In this document: in pieces, positions 38,030 through 52,393 of the stretch
How positions within the stretch are numbered: the stretch's first letter is position 1
Layout of the letters: each line of letters begins with the position of its first letter
Source: Anarhynchus alexandrinus
Taxonomy: Eukaryota; Chordata; Aves; Charadriiformes; Charadriidae
Direction of reading: 5' to 3'
Length of the DNA stretch: 64,000 nt
NCBI GenBank assembly: GCA_008711295.1
Contig: VUYV01000020.1
Span: 4,324,901-4,388,900, forward strand
The notes under the pieces: generated by a model
The model's input: the letters and a program-made list of their open reading frames with translations, nothing else
What the model was told of the DNA's origin: nothing
The model's database searches: none
Made by a program: the position numbers and the translations under genes

Positions 38030-41000
38030 AATCCTAGTTCCATTTCTTAGTGCTGTCATAAGCAAATCCAGTTAAATGTTCTGTCATGAATATATTGCAC
38101 ATAAATTTGTCACTGCCACCACAGTCAAAAGTGGAGGTCCAACATGCCCAGCAACGATTGCATTTCATCCGTACAGCTCCAGTGCCAGATGTGCCAGACT
38201 CACTGCACGTGTGACAGAAATCAGCTCTGTGCCTCCACAACAACCGACCTTCCTGGATTTCAGGATAGCTGCTATTGCAGAATGATGCATATAAGAAATC
38301 CAGGACACCTCTGGCCGCACCAGTAGGCTGGGGTATGAGTTGTAGAAAACCCAAACTGGTTTCCAAATCAGCATTCTCCAAAGTGTGAGCTTAGAGTGAG
38401 AACTGTCCAACTGATAAGGGCAGAGTTTCTGGGTTAGAGCCAGGAGACAACACACGGAACTAAAACACAACAAATAGGGATTTGAAACCAGATGTTGCAG
38501 CTTTTTACCCTTAGTCCTTGTAGACACTTTCCTCTGCAGGTTCTAAAGCATGTTTTGAAGAAAGAAGAATTTTATTACAGCATTTTATAGCGGAGGGATT
38601 CACAGGAACGTAGGATGTATTTTCAAAGGTACAACTGGGAATGATGCACCAAATTCTCCTTGACTTTCACCTGAAGAAACTTTCCCAGGAGTGGCTTGTC
38701 CAGCCACACAAAGAATATCATGTCACAGCTGGCAACAGGATCTGGTGCTCCCTGCTCCCCGCCCAGAGATCTTTCCATGGGACCACACTCTTCCTCTGCA
38801 TGGTTTCTAACACAACCCACACACTGTGTCTCTGTAGGTCTTAGTATCCCTCCAGCTTCTGATATAATTGATATTAATCTCCCGGTCTGGTAGATATTTG
38901 CAATGCACCAGATGGACCATTGTTTAATTAATAGTGCTGCTTTCATTCAGTCTGAGCTTGATTAAATGAAAACTCCATCTGCAGGGAACCAAAACCTGCA
39001 GGCAGGATGCAGGAGAGTGAAGCTGCTATCATCTTTGATGATTTTGAGAGAAAAGGTTGTATGAGGTGAGGATACATTTACAACCGTTTCTGGGGAGGAA
39101 TAAGGAATCTTCTGTCTCTACGCTGACATTAAAATATTGGTATTAAAATAGCCTGTAAAAGAAAGGGGAAAAAAGTGGGTGAGAAAAAAAGTTGGGGAGA
39201 GAAAAAGAAGAAGGCAGGATGAGGAGGGAAACAGTAAGCTGTGCTCTGCCTGAAGGGATGCAATCCAGGGAATGTTGCGGGACAAAGAAAGCCAGAAAAC
39301 ATCTTTGTGCCTCCAACATTTGGAGTTGTTGGGTGGACATGACCCTGAGAACAACTTAAGAAGCCCATGTTCCCATCTGGCCTTGGACATGCTCCTTACA
39401 ACCACTGCAGACCTGCCCTGAGGTTAGGGTCAATTGGCCATGCAGCACACCCCACCATCCATCTTGGACACCCCCATACTTGGGAAGCAGCACAGCACAA
39501 TCCTGCTTGCTTCTGTGCGCAGAAAATTAACCTGTGGCCACCACAGCTGCAGCAGGAGCAAAAACCCAGCCAGACATGAACACCAGAGATCAAGAGAGAG
39601 AACGGGAAGGAGAAGGCCTGCTAGAGAAGGACCTGATGCTGGGTTGACCTGAAGCAGTTGACCTGAGAGCACCACAGCTGCTCTAGTGTCTGTCAGCTAC
39701 TCCAGGGCTGGGCTGGGGGAACATGGCACCTTTTTATGGCCTGTGCACACCAGACACTGTGCAGGGTGTGGAAATGGCTCAGACCTCTGTGCAGCACAGC
39801 ACTGTGCAGCTAGATGTGCCAGGAGCAATTCAGTCGCCTGAATGTAGTCCTCTAAATGCCTTTGAGTACCTAAGACATCCCCACGATATACTTGCCAGTC
39901 CCATGTGAATGTCTTTAGTGTGGATCAAGCAGTGCTAGGGAAAATGAATTGCACCCATCTGTGGGGTTTGAGGGTGGCTTTCCCATACTGCACAGCACAC
40001 ACAGCCATTACAAATTTCTAGCATCCATCTTCTTTGCTGCAACCTCTTGTTATTCTTCTAAAACAAAAACAGGTGAGCTCTGAGGCTTGAATTCAGAGGG
40101 CCAGAAATAAATAGCTTAAAAAGTGTGTGTTGTTTCATCCTCTGGCAACTGATCTGCATTGCAAATCACAGCATAGTGCTGCTGCCAGGCCTCAGAGAGA
40201 CTCCTTCAGTTGAAATTACAGGGGTCTGCACATTGAGGCTGATAAAGGCTTCTGTCCAAGCCTTCCTGACAATCGAAGGTAAGGGTTGTTGTAATCACTG
40301 CCTTGAGCTCTACCAGTTTCAGAAGGAGTTTGGACCCCGGCATATACAGGTGCACATTGTCCATGAAGAAGTAAGACACGATCTCAGAGCAATAAGGACC
40401 ACAAAGCCATAAATAAGGACTGACTCAGGTCATTGCACCTGCAACACAGACCATCACCACAGATGTTAAATCCTGAGCCTCCAGGATCAGTCACACTCAG
40501 GTATGCCAAATTAAGCCATCATTAAAAGGGGTGGAAATCCCTGAATCTTTTGTCCATTCCCAGGCCCATAGAGGAAGGCTTTTAACTTAAAGATCAGCAG
40601 AACACATGGGTGGTGATCCTGCAAGAACTCAAAATCCTGAAAACCCGAGACTATGCTCCACTGCATTTGCTCACCGCCTCTATACCCGGCTGTTAGAGAG
40701 GTTCTAGCAGTCCTAGACTGTCACCTAAAAGATAGACAGCAAAAAACATTGTATTAAAAAGATGTATTACAATTTTTAAAATCAAATTAAGTTTAAAGTG
40801 TCTAAATAGGCTGGATATCAGACTGATTTAGGCACAAACAGGCTAACATAAATGCAATGTGAACAGTTGGGAGATCAGGACCAGGCATCTAGGCTATTTG
40901 TCAGTGTAGCATTTACCAGAATGTGCTCTGCTTCTGTATTACCAAAACTTTATTTTATAAACCAACCAAACAAACACTCTTGTTGGAAGATGATAAACAC

Positions 41001-44000
41001 CGCAGATATCTTTACTTAAGCGATGCTTCCCAGGCAAAACAGGCAACTTAACCTACAAATCCAAATGTTATACTGGGAACTTTCAGACCAGCTTTGGTCC
41101 TCCCTTGAGTGCATGCGTGGATTTCCAAGGGATTTGAAATTTGTACACTCCCAGTATCATCCTCTGGGCTTCCTAGCTGGCATAATTCACAACCCTCCTT
41201 CTGCTTGTTTTCTTTCCCCCTCCTGTGGAATGTTATTTAAAAGAATTAATTACTGTCATCTTACATTATCCTTGACTCATTACTTCCAGATGCTTCTACT
41301 ATTATTTTTTTCCCAGCTACACATAGAAGTGTTGTGGCCATCACTGAACTGGAGCCAGCAACAGCAGAGTAAACAGTCACCCATCTACGCAATCAAAGAC
41401 TTTAAAGACAGAAAAGCCTTACCAGTTTTTATCCACTACTTCATTTTGTCTCCTGAAAGGATGTTCCTCTTTTCTGTACATTCTCTCTTCCAGCATTTCC
41501 CAGTTTTCCTCTCACTGACCTTAACCACTCCAAGCATCTGATGTCAGTATCTTCTTTGCTTCACTTCCTCACTAATAGATTTCCTCGTAAGGTGCTCCCT
41601 GCCATTTGGACTGACTACTCTTTTGCTTACCCTTCACATAGTCTTGTTCCTCTCTCTTCCCAAAAGGTGTCATTACCCTCATCATACAGACGGGTTGGGG
41701 AAAGAGGAGACATTAAGCTAGCAGAGACAGGAGCAGATATCGCAGCTCCTGCCCACCAGCAGTGATATTCAGACACAGCTCTGCCACCTCCCGGCACCAG
41801 CCCCATTATTGCCACTGCAAAGTGCCATGCACAAACCATAGCCCTTTAACAGCGGGCTCCTGCCTCACTTTCCCCAGCAGCTGGGGCTGTGTCTTGCCCT
41901 CTGCCTCACCGTCCTGGCCATTCTCCCATGCCACGGTCTCACACACCACTCGTGTGCAAGGGCAGCACTCCATTTCGCATGGTCTCTTGTGGCAGGTACA
42001 TCCCCAGCACTGGAGTCCTCCTGCAGTACTGCCGTGGGTGAGAGTTGGATGCCACGGAGAGATGGAGAGACTTTCCATCTTGCAGGCCTGGTGTAGTTTC
42101 TGCAAGACCTGACTGAAAGAATACACAGGCATTAAAGTGCTTGTTTTATCCCAGCCTAGAGTTCATGGGAGACTCTTCCTGCCCTCAATATCTCATGTGG
42201 CACCTCTACCTTTTTCTGAAAATAACAAATGAGATTATTAAGACAGAGATGTGACACAACTGTGTTGCAGCGGAAATGCATGAGCAAATCAACGCCCCTT
42301 GTAGGGCCACTCTACAAAGCTCTCTGAGGAGGTTAACAGGGTTAGAGTCCTGCTGCATGAGACCTATTTTCTTGCATGATCTGTCCTTCAGGGCACAAAG
42401 GTCACCACTAATCACCCATGGAAGGAGAAGTAATACTCAAAATTAAACTTTCTGTGGGACTTGCAGCAGCTGCACCTTGTTGGCAATTCCTCCATACACC
42501 TTGAGTTCTGTTCTGTCTCAAGCAAATCAGAGGTTAAACAAAATCCATGAAAGCAAACATTTTCCCAGTTTTGCTCTCTGTGTGTGCTTCTGTTGATGAA
42601 TCATTCATGAATTACTCAAAGCATTCAATATTCATAAGCAGGGATTGAAGACAGGAAAACCAAGTGAAGGAAACATTCCCAACCTCCACTCGTCTTGCAG
42701 GCTCATCCTACTTGTAAATTGCTGCTTGCTCCAGGTTTTCCTAGTCTTTCAAACCTGGCCATCTCCCATGTACAGCTTTTCTCTAGGCTTTAATAAACAC
42801 TGAAATACTAACATTAATATTTCAGTCATCATCATTCTCAAGCTCATTAAGTTTCAGATACTGGGTTCCGCTGAGATGAATGAGGCAGTTCATGTGTCTT
42901 GCAGGGACCAGGTTATTTGTGGGCTCAGGAAGACATTACTGTACTGGTTATATCCTGCTCATATTTTGAAGATTTTTCTCCCAATGGCACAAGCAAAAGA
43001 CTAAAATTTTATGTGTTTATATATCATGTATCTTAATGGAAAATGAGATTCTTGGACAGAAGAAGAAAGCATCAGGGAAAAGTACTGACTTGCTCCGAAC
43101 ATGCACAATTCAATTCATGTTTATAAATCTTTGCCAGTTAGTACAGATAAATAATTTCCAAAACGTAATTTGTTCACAAATGCCTCACTTTGGTTCCCAG
43201 TCACTCATGCTGTGTGAATAGTCATACGGCATAATTTTTGTTCTTGGACTCAATAACTGAAACTTGTATGTGAGATATGCCTCCAACCAGGAGACCAGTG
43301 AATGACAAATAGCAAATAACTCATTTCCGGAATGTATTCTTGAAACATTTACAATTTGCAAACATTTTCATAAATTCCCAGCAGCCACTGGGATATTGGC
43401 GAATAACGAGTTGCAGTGCCTCCACAAATAGCCATGAATCTCATTCAGGAGGACAGAGTCATCCAAGTTTTCTCATTATTCAACCAGCTGTACCACACAA
43501 TAACTCTGGAGCGATCCACTAAATTCCAGAGGCAGGTTGATCGTCGCTGGCAGCGATGTGTAAAACAGTCTGGGTTAAATTATCAGATGCTGGTTCAATT
43601 GCAGGGGTTGAGCCCAGTTCCCCGTGTTTGGAAAATTAACTAGCAAAGCCAAAGTCAAACACGGCCAGATTAAGCCAAGAGCATTTCACACTCACAAGAG
43701 AAAAGGAGGCAACAAGGCCCTTTCGAGTGCAGCCTGCACAAACTGGGTGTAGAAACCACTAGGAGTTGAGTTTGCAAGTCTTTTTCTGCATGCATCTCCA
43801 CTTACATGATGATAGAAGCTCATCATTTTTCAGAGACATTCTTTATCCGATAGAAACATAGAATATATATTTTGCTTTTTAGCCCTCCTACATAGGTGGA
43901 AAGAGTCCCTAATACGCTCTCCTGCTGAGCAATATTAACACAGAAAATACAGACCCTTAGGAAATAAGAAAGTCTGAACAGCAACAAAGACCAGATGTCC

Positions 44001-44224
44001 AACATAAATGAAAAAGAAAAAAAAAAAAGAAAGGAAAGGAAAACTTTCGCTTACAGAAATGATTGTAAAAATCTGAATGTGTTATTATAAAAACATACAC
44101 GGACCAAATCATACTCCCACAGATATCCCACAAGAGGTGGAGGCAGCAGGATGCTCCAAGTGTTCAGTTAGCACTTCCAGAAATTCACCAGAGGCTGATA
44201 CAACAGCAGTGTTTATTTAATAAC
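38030..44224. other. Unique non-coding DNA
   Basis: No recognised gene. It includes a purine-rich stretch at 39157-39232, an ATG-started 172-codon frame at 41023-41541 with no known motif, and a protein-like but unidentified frame at 43416-43643. Confidence 0.5.
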
Positions 44225-44252
44225 AGAAGCACTCAACCAACTGAGCTAGGCA
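44225..44252 (-). pseudogene. tRNA 5'-half-like scrap (A box)
   Basis: Read on the minus strand the segment gives CCTAGCTCAGTTGGTTGAG, closely resembling the D-arm and A box of many tRNAs (tRNA-Ile and tRNA-Lys type TAGCTCAGT-GGT). The expected anticodon stem and a clear GGTTCGA-type B box are not visible downstream (toward 44180). It could be the remnant of a tRNA pseudogene or a tRNA-headed SINE, or chance. Confidence 0.25.
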
Positions 44253-47200
44253 AGGTAATTAGCACAGAAACAGCTGCAGTCACAAGGGGGAAGGTGGATT
44301 CATAGGAGAATGTAATGCTGTGGCTGGAGTGCTCTCTGTGGGACCCCAGGAAGTGGCAAGATAAGAATTACAGCTTATGAATGTAGAAAAAAATGTGCCT
44401 GGGTCTTTAGTAGTCGGTACCAGCGAGTAATAAAGAGACTGAAGAACATCAAAGGTCACCTTCCTAAAGCAAGTGGAGCAGGTGAGTGGACTAACATCAC
44501 CATTCCATGTTTGGGGCACTAAAGAAAGGAATGGGATGGAGAAAATGGCCTGTTCCCCCAGCCACTCTGGCTCAGCTCCACTGTACAAACGGCACAGGAA
44601 AGGGCATGCGATGCTGAGAGTGACTTCTCTTAAGGAGGTCAATTAGAGGGTGTGTGCTGTCTGTGCAGGTGAAGGTGAAAGCAGGGAAATCCAGAGGGCG
44701 ATTCACACCAGCTAAATTAGGCATCAGAGAATGCCCCTGCCTTTCCCAGTACACTGCATAATTCTCCATTTGCTGAAGTGTCTCCACTAAGCTGGCCTTG
44801 TGGGAGCACAGAGGTGATCCTGGAAATTCTCCAGGCTTTCCTCTGCTCCCATCACCACCAGCAAACTCAGTCTTCCTCCAGACCCATCTGTCTTTGTAAG
44901 TGGAGAGGTGAGATACCCCAAGCCACGTATGCACATTTTCCAAGCCAAACTTTTCAAAAGGGACTCATGAATTTTGTGTTTCACCTTATGAGCACTTTTA
45001 TTGCAATCGTTTGAGATCCCTCCAATGTCCAGTAACTGTGATCTGCAAGTTCAAGAGGTGCTTGCCCTCTTGCAGGTTTAGCCATAGTGCCTGAAGAACT
45101 GACAGAACAGCGGCAGCTTTGGGGCCAGATACCTGGCTGCTCTCAGTTGACACGAGGCTTTTTAAACCAATGGCACTCCCCAGTTTACACCAGGTGGGGA
45201 TGCGACCCCCATAACCTCATTAATTGTCCCTGTTTTGTCTGGCAAGGGCATCTGTTATACTGGGATGGGGAGTATTACAAGCAGATTACATAAATGCCAC
45301 TGCATGGACTGATATTCTTCAGATGCTGGTGCAGCTGCAGCTCCCTTGTCTTTGTAAAAGTGAGCTGCTAATAAAGGTTTGACACCACAACTAGTTCAGC
45401 TATTCAGTAGGATACATCCCTGGGGTGATCCCCTGGGGGGACTCTCATTCTTGCTGCCTTCACCCAAATAACTATTTTCACCTCCAAGAAAGAGAGCCAT
45501 TATCTCCACTCAGTGAGGACACAGTCATTAGTGGGCAGCTGGTCATTAGTACAGCTGTGTATCCTGCCTGCCCTCCTGCCACATACCTGACCTGCAGACA
45601 GCAGATTTCGTATTAAGCACCCAGATGTATTCAAGCCCAGGGGATCATGTAGCCCACACAGCATGCAAGACTCAGATGGCCTCAAGATCCGGGACAGACC
45701 CACCCACTGGGACCACCGGGCTTGCAGAAAGTGTGAGAGCAGGGTGAAAAAGTGGTGCTTGTTTAGCTTAATCTTTGGCATTTATTTAAGAGAAGATAAA
45801 TTCTTTTACAAGCAAAACCAGGGGAAACAGAGAAAGAACACATGTTGCTGTGCAAAGCATACTAGGTGATACGACAGCAAACTTTTCAGGTCTTTCCTTT
45901 AAGCTGTCAAGACAGGGATGCTACCATAAAATCGTATTAGTGCCTTCAAAAAGTAGCCTGCATTTCCAGTGGGGTGTGGATCTCTTTCATTTTGCATTAA
46001 AGCAAGAAAAGAGAGTGGAAAAGATTATTGTAACCGAAATTATCTTGCTTTGGGATTAATTTACAAGTTATTATTTACCCCTACTCCGTGGCGCTGCCTG
46101 CAGCTTCCTCCTGTGGTTCAGCAAGAGAAGCAGGGACTGTGGAGAGAACAGGGACTTTATTACAGCAGATAAAGCAGTATAAAGTAGAAGACCCTGAGAA
46201 CTCATCAAGGCTCATACTATGCTCTGCAACCAAAAAAAAAAAGAAAGAAAGAAAAAGCTTGAAAAGGCTCAGAACAGCACAAGGAAAGGAGCTAATCTGG
46301 CTTGAAACAAGTGCGTGACCATGCAATAGACCACCAGCTTGTGGGACACAATACAGCCAGTGATGGACGTCACGGCCATGCCAAAAGCCCCAAGCTCTGA
46401 GAATCCTACCACACACAGAAAGAATTAATTCCCTCCCAGAAGACAACACCACCTAAACTAACTGGAAGCAAAGGTGCACATGTACAGGCTTGTGAAGGGG
46501 CTGGAAACACAGCAGAGGTGCTCCAGAGCACCAGTGACCATCTGCTGGACACCGCTGCTACTCAACAACTCTATAGAGGCTTGAATCTAGCTTTCAGCTG
46601 AGGCCCTCCGTTCAATAATATCAGCCTGAAACAGATAATGACACACTTTGACCCCTCTGGTGTGGGCGTGTTTAAAATCACTAAAAAGATGTTGAAAGCA
46701 CTTCAGAAACTATGTGGAGAACAAGAAGTGAATGGGCGCAACAGACAATTTTTTCTAAGAGGTGATCTGTCTGCATCAGGGAAAGGGCCCATCAGTAAGG
46801 TGGAGAGGAGGTAGTTTAAACTGCTATTGCTCATACTGTGGAGAAAGAGGCTAATTTTCCAAAATTTTCATGCTGCTGTCTTCCATCCTCGAAATCTCTC
46901 TAAGATGTTCTTAAGCGCTGGGTTTCTTAGAGATGAAGGAGAATACTGAGGGAAGGAATAGTGGCTGAAAAAAGTTTGCTAAGGTCCATTGAGCAAAGCA
47001 GCACTAGGAAAAAGCAGCAACAAAATCCCTCTGCCTTCTAGCTTCTTGCTTAATAATTCTTATATATCTTTACAGAGGGGGAAAACAGAAGTCCAAGGAA
47101 GATTAACCTGAATTCTAGCCATAGAATAGATAAGGGTTTTTATTTTATTTTTCCCTAAAGGGAAAATGTGACTTGATGATTCAAAAAAACCCAAACCAAC

Positions 47201-50200
47201 CAATGTGCTGAATCCGTTTTGGTCTGAAGAATAGAGAAGTACCACTGCAAACCTGAGCTTAGGAGGATATTATTTGGGGCACCATAATAAAAACAGGTAA
47301 CTTAATTAAAGCATTGCATGGATGGCTACAAGCATCCATGCCTGCAGCTTGCCACCCAGAATTGCAACACACGTCTGAATGTGCCAGCTCCAAAGAGTTA
47401 TTCGGCAAGTCTTCCTCACTTCTCCCTGCAGTTTTAATTTCTGTGCTCCTCAGTTTTACTTCGAGGGGCTTTCATTTCTCTCTCCATTGTTATGTGCTGC
47501 GTGCTACTTTGGGGGTTGTCAAAGGGCACCTGGATTTGCCATCGCCCTTGGCAGGCAGACAGGAAACATGATATTGCCGGTGCATCTGAATTAGTTTGTT
47601 TCCTGCAGTTGTTTCTCTCCTCTTCCTTTTCACATCTCCAGTGTGCCCCGGCCCCGCTGTTTTCAGACAGTCCCCAGCAACGAGACCCATACCACGGTGC
47701 AATACTTCAAGTGCACATGGTCCCTGGGGAGAGCTGAGATGCATCTCCTCCTCTGAGCATGTCGTAGGGGCAGGGCAGCATCAGGCTGGGCTCTGCTCCT
47801 CTTGGGTACCCATGGTTCAAGCCATATACATGAACTCCACAGCAACGTAAACCTACCCTTTATTACCTACCAACTACAGGATGCTCTGCCTGATGCTCCC
47901 TGTGCTTTGGTAGCCCATAGAGCCTGGCAACACATATGTCATTGACCACTCTCTTCCTTGGGGAGAGCATAACTGGATGACTATATTTGCTTTTCTGTCC
48001 TAGGCTGACTTGTTAATTTTTTAATAGGAACCACCTACACAGACTATTTGAATTCTGAACCTCGACGAGTGTATACACGGGCTTCTCTTCCCAGTGATTG
48101 AAATGCAGGTGTTTATTCCACCTTGCAGGCATCAGCAAAGTCTTATAACTTGTGTTCAGACACCACCGGGCGATGGCCTTCATTTTTTTCTTTCTTTGTT
48201 ATTAATGAGCTAACTTCCTCTCTGGGTATTGTGAGTGGCAGGAGGCAGAGACCTGCCAATCAAAACGTTAAAAGGACATTGTCAATGTCACGCTTCATCC
48301 TCAGCTCTCCATCGGTTTGAACACAGAAACAATGTTCAAATTACAGTCCTGCCATTTGCAAGGTGAGAACACAAGGTCTTCCCCCTGCACACAGAAGCCT
48401 GAAAAAACTCAAGATGCTGTTTTCATCTGAAAACATGAGAGAATACAAACTATTTAAAGTCTTCTCATGGCAGTTTATCTTTGTAAAAGTACTGTCTCAA
48501 GCATCCTCAGCCAACAGCAGGCCACATCCTGCTCCCAGTTAAATCAGTGTTCAACTTCTCATCGGCTTCTTCAGTGGAAACATTTGCTAGCGGTATATGG
48601 CACCTTCTGAAGTTGTAAATATTTATTCCTAGGGAAAGAGCAGGGTAATCCCCATCACTACACTTGTTGTTCAACAGTCTTTGAGGTTTCTTATGCTTTC
48701 TAGATTAACGATTAAATGGGTCATTTCCATCGCAACCTGTTGTTCAGTAAGGCCATCCATATCCATTTTCACAGCTTCATAGACTTGGCCACATGGAGAC
48801 GAAAATAGTTACTCATGAAAAGAGGATCAAAAGCCATATTCAGTGTAACGCTCTGGAAACACAGCTCATCTTGCAGGCTCTCACTCTGGAGCAACCAATG
48901 CACTCAAAGACTTGGATTTTCTCCCAGGAGCAGAGACTCGTGTTAGGGCCATGACATTACCAGCTACCTCACCCCTCAAGGGAGAACCATGGGGGGGAAA
49001 AAAACCAAAAGAACAGAGCACAGCCAATGAAACAGGGGCCAAAGGAGGTGTGCATGCATTCTCCAAAAACAGTGGCACCTGATCACATGCAGGCTTTTAC
49101 AAGTATGTTCAGAAGCAGCATCCCCCTTTCCCTCTTGATAGCAATTGCTGTCATCGCTACAAGATTGTGGCTGCTGAATCCCTGATGATTCCCAAGCAAC
49201 TTGTCAGTTTAGATTTAGGTCCCCAGAAGGAAAGCCTGGGAGTCTCTGATTTAAGCACAGCTGAAGAGAAAAACATTATCTGTGCAGTTTTTGTGCAGTA
49301 AGGTAGAAAAGGTACAGCTCAACCATTATGTGCTCTGGCTCAGTCATATAGACACTCTTCGTTTTCAGGCTATGCTGAACAGTTGCTTCTGTGTTGGCAT
49401 TCAGGAAATAAAATTGTTCTTTTAATGAGTTCTGGCTTTACAGAATTGTCATACGGCCATGTTTTCGGTGTTCAGTTTACACCCCAGAGTGGGTTTTGCA
49501 GCCAGTCCTGCTGTCCTCGGTAGCTTCCAACCCAGCTGCCAGCAGCCCCCACTCCTTCTTTGGGGACATGCAGAATTTCTCAACTGCCAGCCCAAGTTAT
49601 CATACGCTATAGTGCAGCCGTGATTGCCCTGAAATGGTTGAAGTGACCTGTGAGGTAGCAGCTTTAGGATATGAAACATTATTAAAAGTATTGATATTTT
49701 TCTTAGCATCTACATGTTGTTCAGATCCTGAGTCTCGGTGAAATGTAATCATGACCTTCTTCACATCTAAGTCGTCTTGTATGGCTCTTGAGAACAGATT
49801 GTGATTCCTAATGCAAACACAGTCTTTTCCATCCTGCTGCTGTACACCCAAACCTGCACAGCTAATGGAGGATGGGCAGGATCCTGGCAGAATCACCTTT
49901 TTTCCTTTGGGGGTTTAGTTTGTTAGCTTTTTCCTGAATAAGAGGCATAGTCTTTTTTTTTTAATCTTTATTCTATTTTTTTAGAGTTCCTTCTTTAAAA
50001 AAGTGACTCAGCATGTCGCCAACCTGCAGGTGTGAGCTGGTAAACTGTTCATCTCCGCTTTGGCTGTGGGAAGCTCTTAAGACCATTCTTCCATTTTCTC
50101 CCTGACCCCCATCTTCCCCTAAAGGGATTTCAGACTACTTTCTGTTCTTTTGTCAGCCAAAGGTGTGGCACAATGTGGTGCTGTTTACTGTCAAGCAATA

Positions 50201-52393
50201 TCTTCCCTCTATTCGATGAGTCCCATGTCTTTTGTCTGTCCGAGCTTTTATGATTTTTTGTCTTCGGCAAATCACTAGCACAAAGCACAGGCATCATGGT
50301 AAGTGAAAACTGGAAAGAATTTGAACAAGTCATTTGGGCTGCAGCAAGGTATACAGATCTTGAAAACAAGCATCTGACCAAACATCTAGGGACTTTAATT
50401 GCTTTGCATCCTGCTTTCTGTCACAGCCCAGTTACACTTCCTTAAAAACAAAAAGGTGAACGAGGAAAATACAGCACCCTGACTTTCTGCAATGACAAAC
50501 AGAACAAATGGCATTAGCAATTAAGTTAAATTGATTTCTTGGTCAAGAACTCTCATTTCCCATGAATTCACATCTCCTCCAGCAGCGGGACAATGCTCCT
50601 CTGATCTACATCATGTTGTTATTATTACTGATATTAATATTGTAGTTACTGGTCAATCTCAGAGAATTTTCACCGCATGCAGTTCCTCTACAAGAAACCC
50701 TTCAAGCAAACCCTGTCAGGTTATTTCCTGCATCTTTCTGGCTTTAGGTAGCAACTGCTTTCCCAGTATCCTAATTGGGGTGGCACAACTGTCCTGTAAT
50801 GTAAATGGCCTCTAGAAGAACTCGAATGAAGTGCACCCAGCCTGACCACTCTGTTGGCTAGTGATTCCTGCCCCACACTACCCAGAGAGCATTTCACAGA
50901 GGAAATAAAGCAGGAGTGATGAAGGAAATGCAAGCGTTGTCTAGGCTGGATATATCTGAGATGGGGAGAACCAGAATGTTCTGAGTTTCAGGCAAACTGC
51001 AGTGGAGCAGGGACTTCCCCCATTGTTTCTTCAATGAAGTCACTAGTACTCACTGCTGGGCACTGACAACTTTAGTGCAAAACCGAACCCTCTCACCTCC
51101 CCTGCTCCTGTGCCTGTCACCTTCCTGGATTCTCAACGAGAGAGACAAAAAGCCGTACAGCAGCCCTGCAAGGCACACAAAACAGAAAGGAGCATTTTGC
51201 TCCAATACTGTACGTAGAGCACTACTTTCATTGCACTGGGCTTTCATACTGTTTTTCACCTGCCACCACCTTGGGAGAGAGGGCCATGCAGAGGATGAAC
51301 TTAGATCCAAGCCCGTCCAGGATTTTGGGTCAGTGAGTCAAGTTCATATTAGTTTTATTGGGCCAAGCTCTGATCCAGAGTTCCCGGCAGTTTTGGTTGT
51401 TCTGTCAGTTTATCTACAGTATCCATAAGCCTTTTCTTCTCACACTTGCTATTTTCATCTCTGAGCACCTCATGCTCATTTCTCCTCAGCTCATGGGAAA
51501 GGACAATGGACAGTACCCACTTCACCAAAAGGCAACAAAGCCACAGAGAGTAGGAGTACTTCCTTTAAAGTTAGACATCTACAGGTTAAACATGATAGAT
51601 ACTTACACATGATCCAGACATCCTCATCTTCTTTTCTGGAAAAAGAAAAAAAAAAAAAAAAAAGAACACATGAGTACTTTAAGGGCACTGTAGATCTCTA
51701 AAGGCTCAAAAGTTTGATTTTTCCATTCTATCAAATGGTCTAATACAAGATGTTATCTTCTTCCTATAAATCCCACCTCGTTGTGTGGGTATCTGATAGA
51801 AGATGTTTACCAGGTGAGACAGGGATCCTGAACAGAGCAGAAAAACATTGCCTCTGGTGACTTTCCAATAGCACTAAATAGCCTTTGAGCAGTCTGGGAA
51901 TAAGCCAGTTCCTCTTGTACTCCACAACGGCTCTAGCACAACCGCAGAAACAAGCAGGACCTTACACTTCTTCTAGACTTTCTGAGGTTAATTCTTCATT
52001 GCTTGGCACCAGAGCTGGTCTTTTACAGCAATACAAAGTGACACAGCCCCACGTACACTGCACCTGTGGTTCTGGGAGAAAGACAATCTTGCCCTGACTT
52101 GTAAAGGAAACAAGTTGAGCCCAGAGAAAATCAAGGGTGAAAACACACCATACAGAATTTGGAGTGGAGGTTGACAGGACCCTGTTCCCACTCATTTTAT
52201 ACACTGAGAAATAAAACACAGAATGACTCATTGATCAGAACATCATGAGTAACCAATGTGCACGATGATAAATTTTATTGTCTCTGCTCTGACCAGTCAC
52301 TTGTAAAGCTGTGGACTCATTGTGAAAGCAGCATTAGATCAAGCTGCTAAAATGTGAGACAGTTTATGGACAATTCAGAGTCTATTTAGATGA
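44253..52393. other. Unique non-coding DNA
   Basis: No exon, RNA gene or transposon is recognised. It contains A-rich simple stretches at 46230-46256 and an 18-A run at 51646-51663. Confidence 0.5.
51646..51663. repeat. A18 homopolymer
   Basis: A pure A run preceded by GGAAAAAG. The octamer GAGTACTT occurs at 51554-51561 and again at 51672-51679, bracketing a 110-base segment that carries this tail. That could mark a tiny retroposed insert, but the body is not recognised. Confidence 0.85.

Noticed and set aside
41023..41541. 172-codon ATG open frame
   Set aside because: No family recognised, hydrophobic and Ser-rich throughout, no supporting promoter or splice signals; chance is the simplest reading.
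43416..43643. 75-codon frame that reads like soluble protein
   Set aside because: Its composition is plausible (Gln, Arg, Leu rich), but I could not tie it to any domain, and there is no clear acceptor and donor pair bounding it as an exon.
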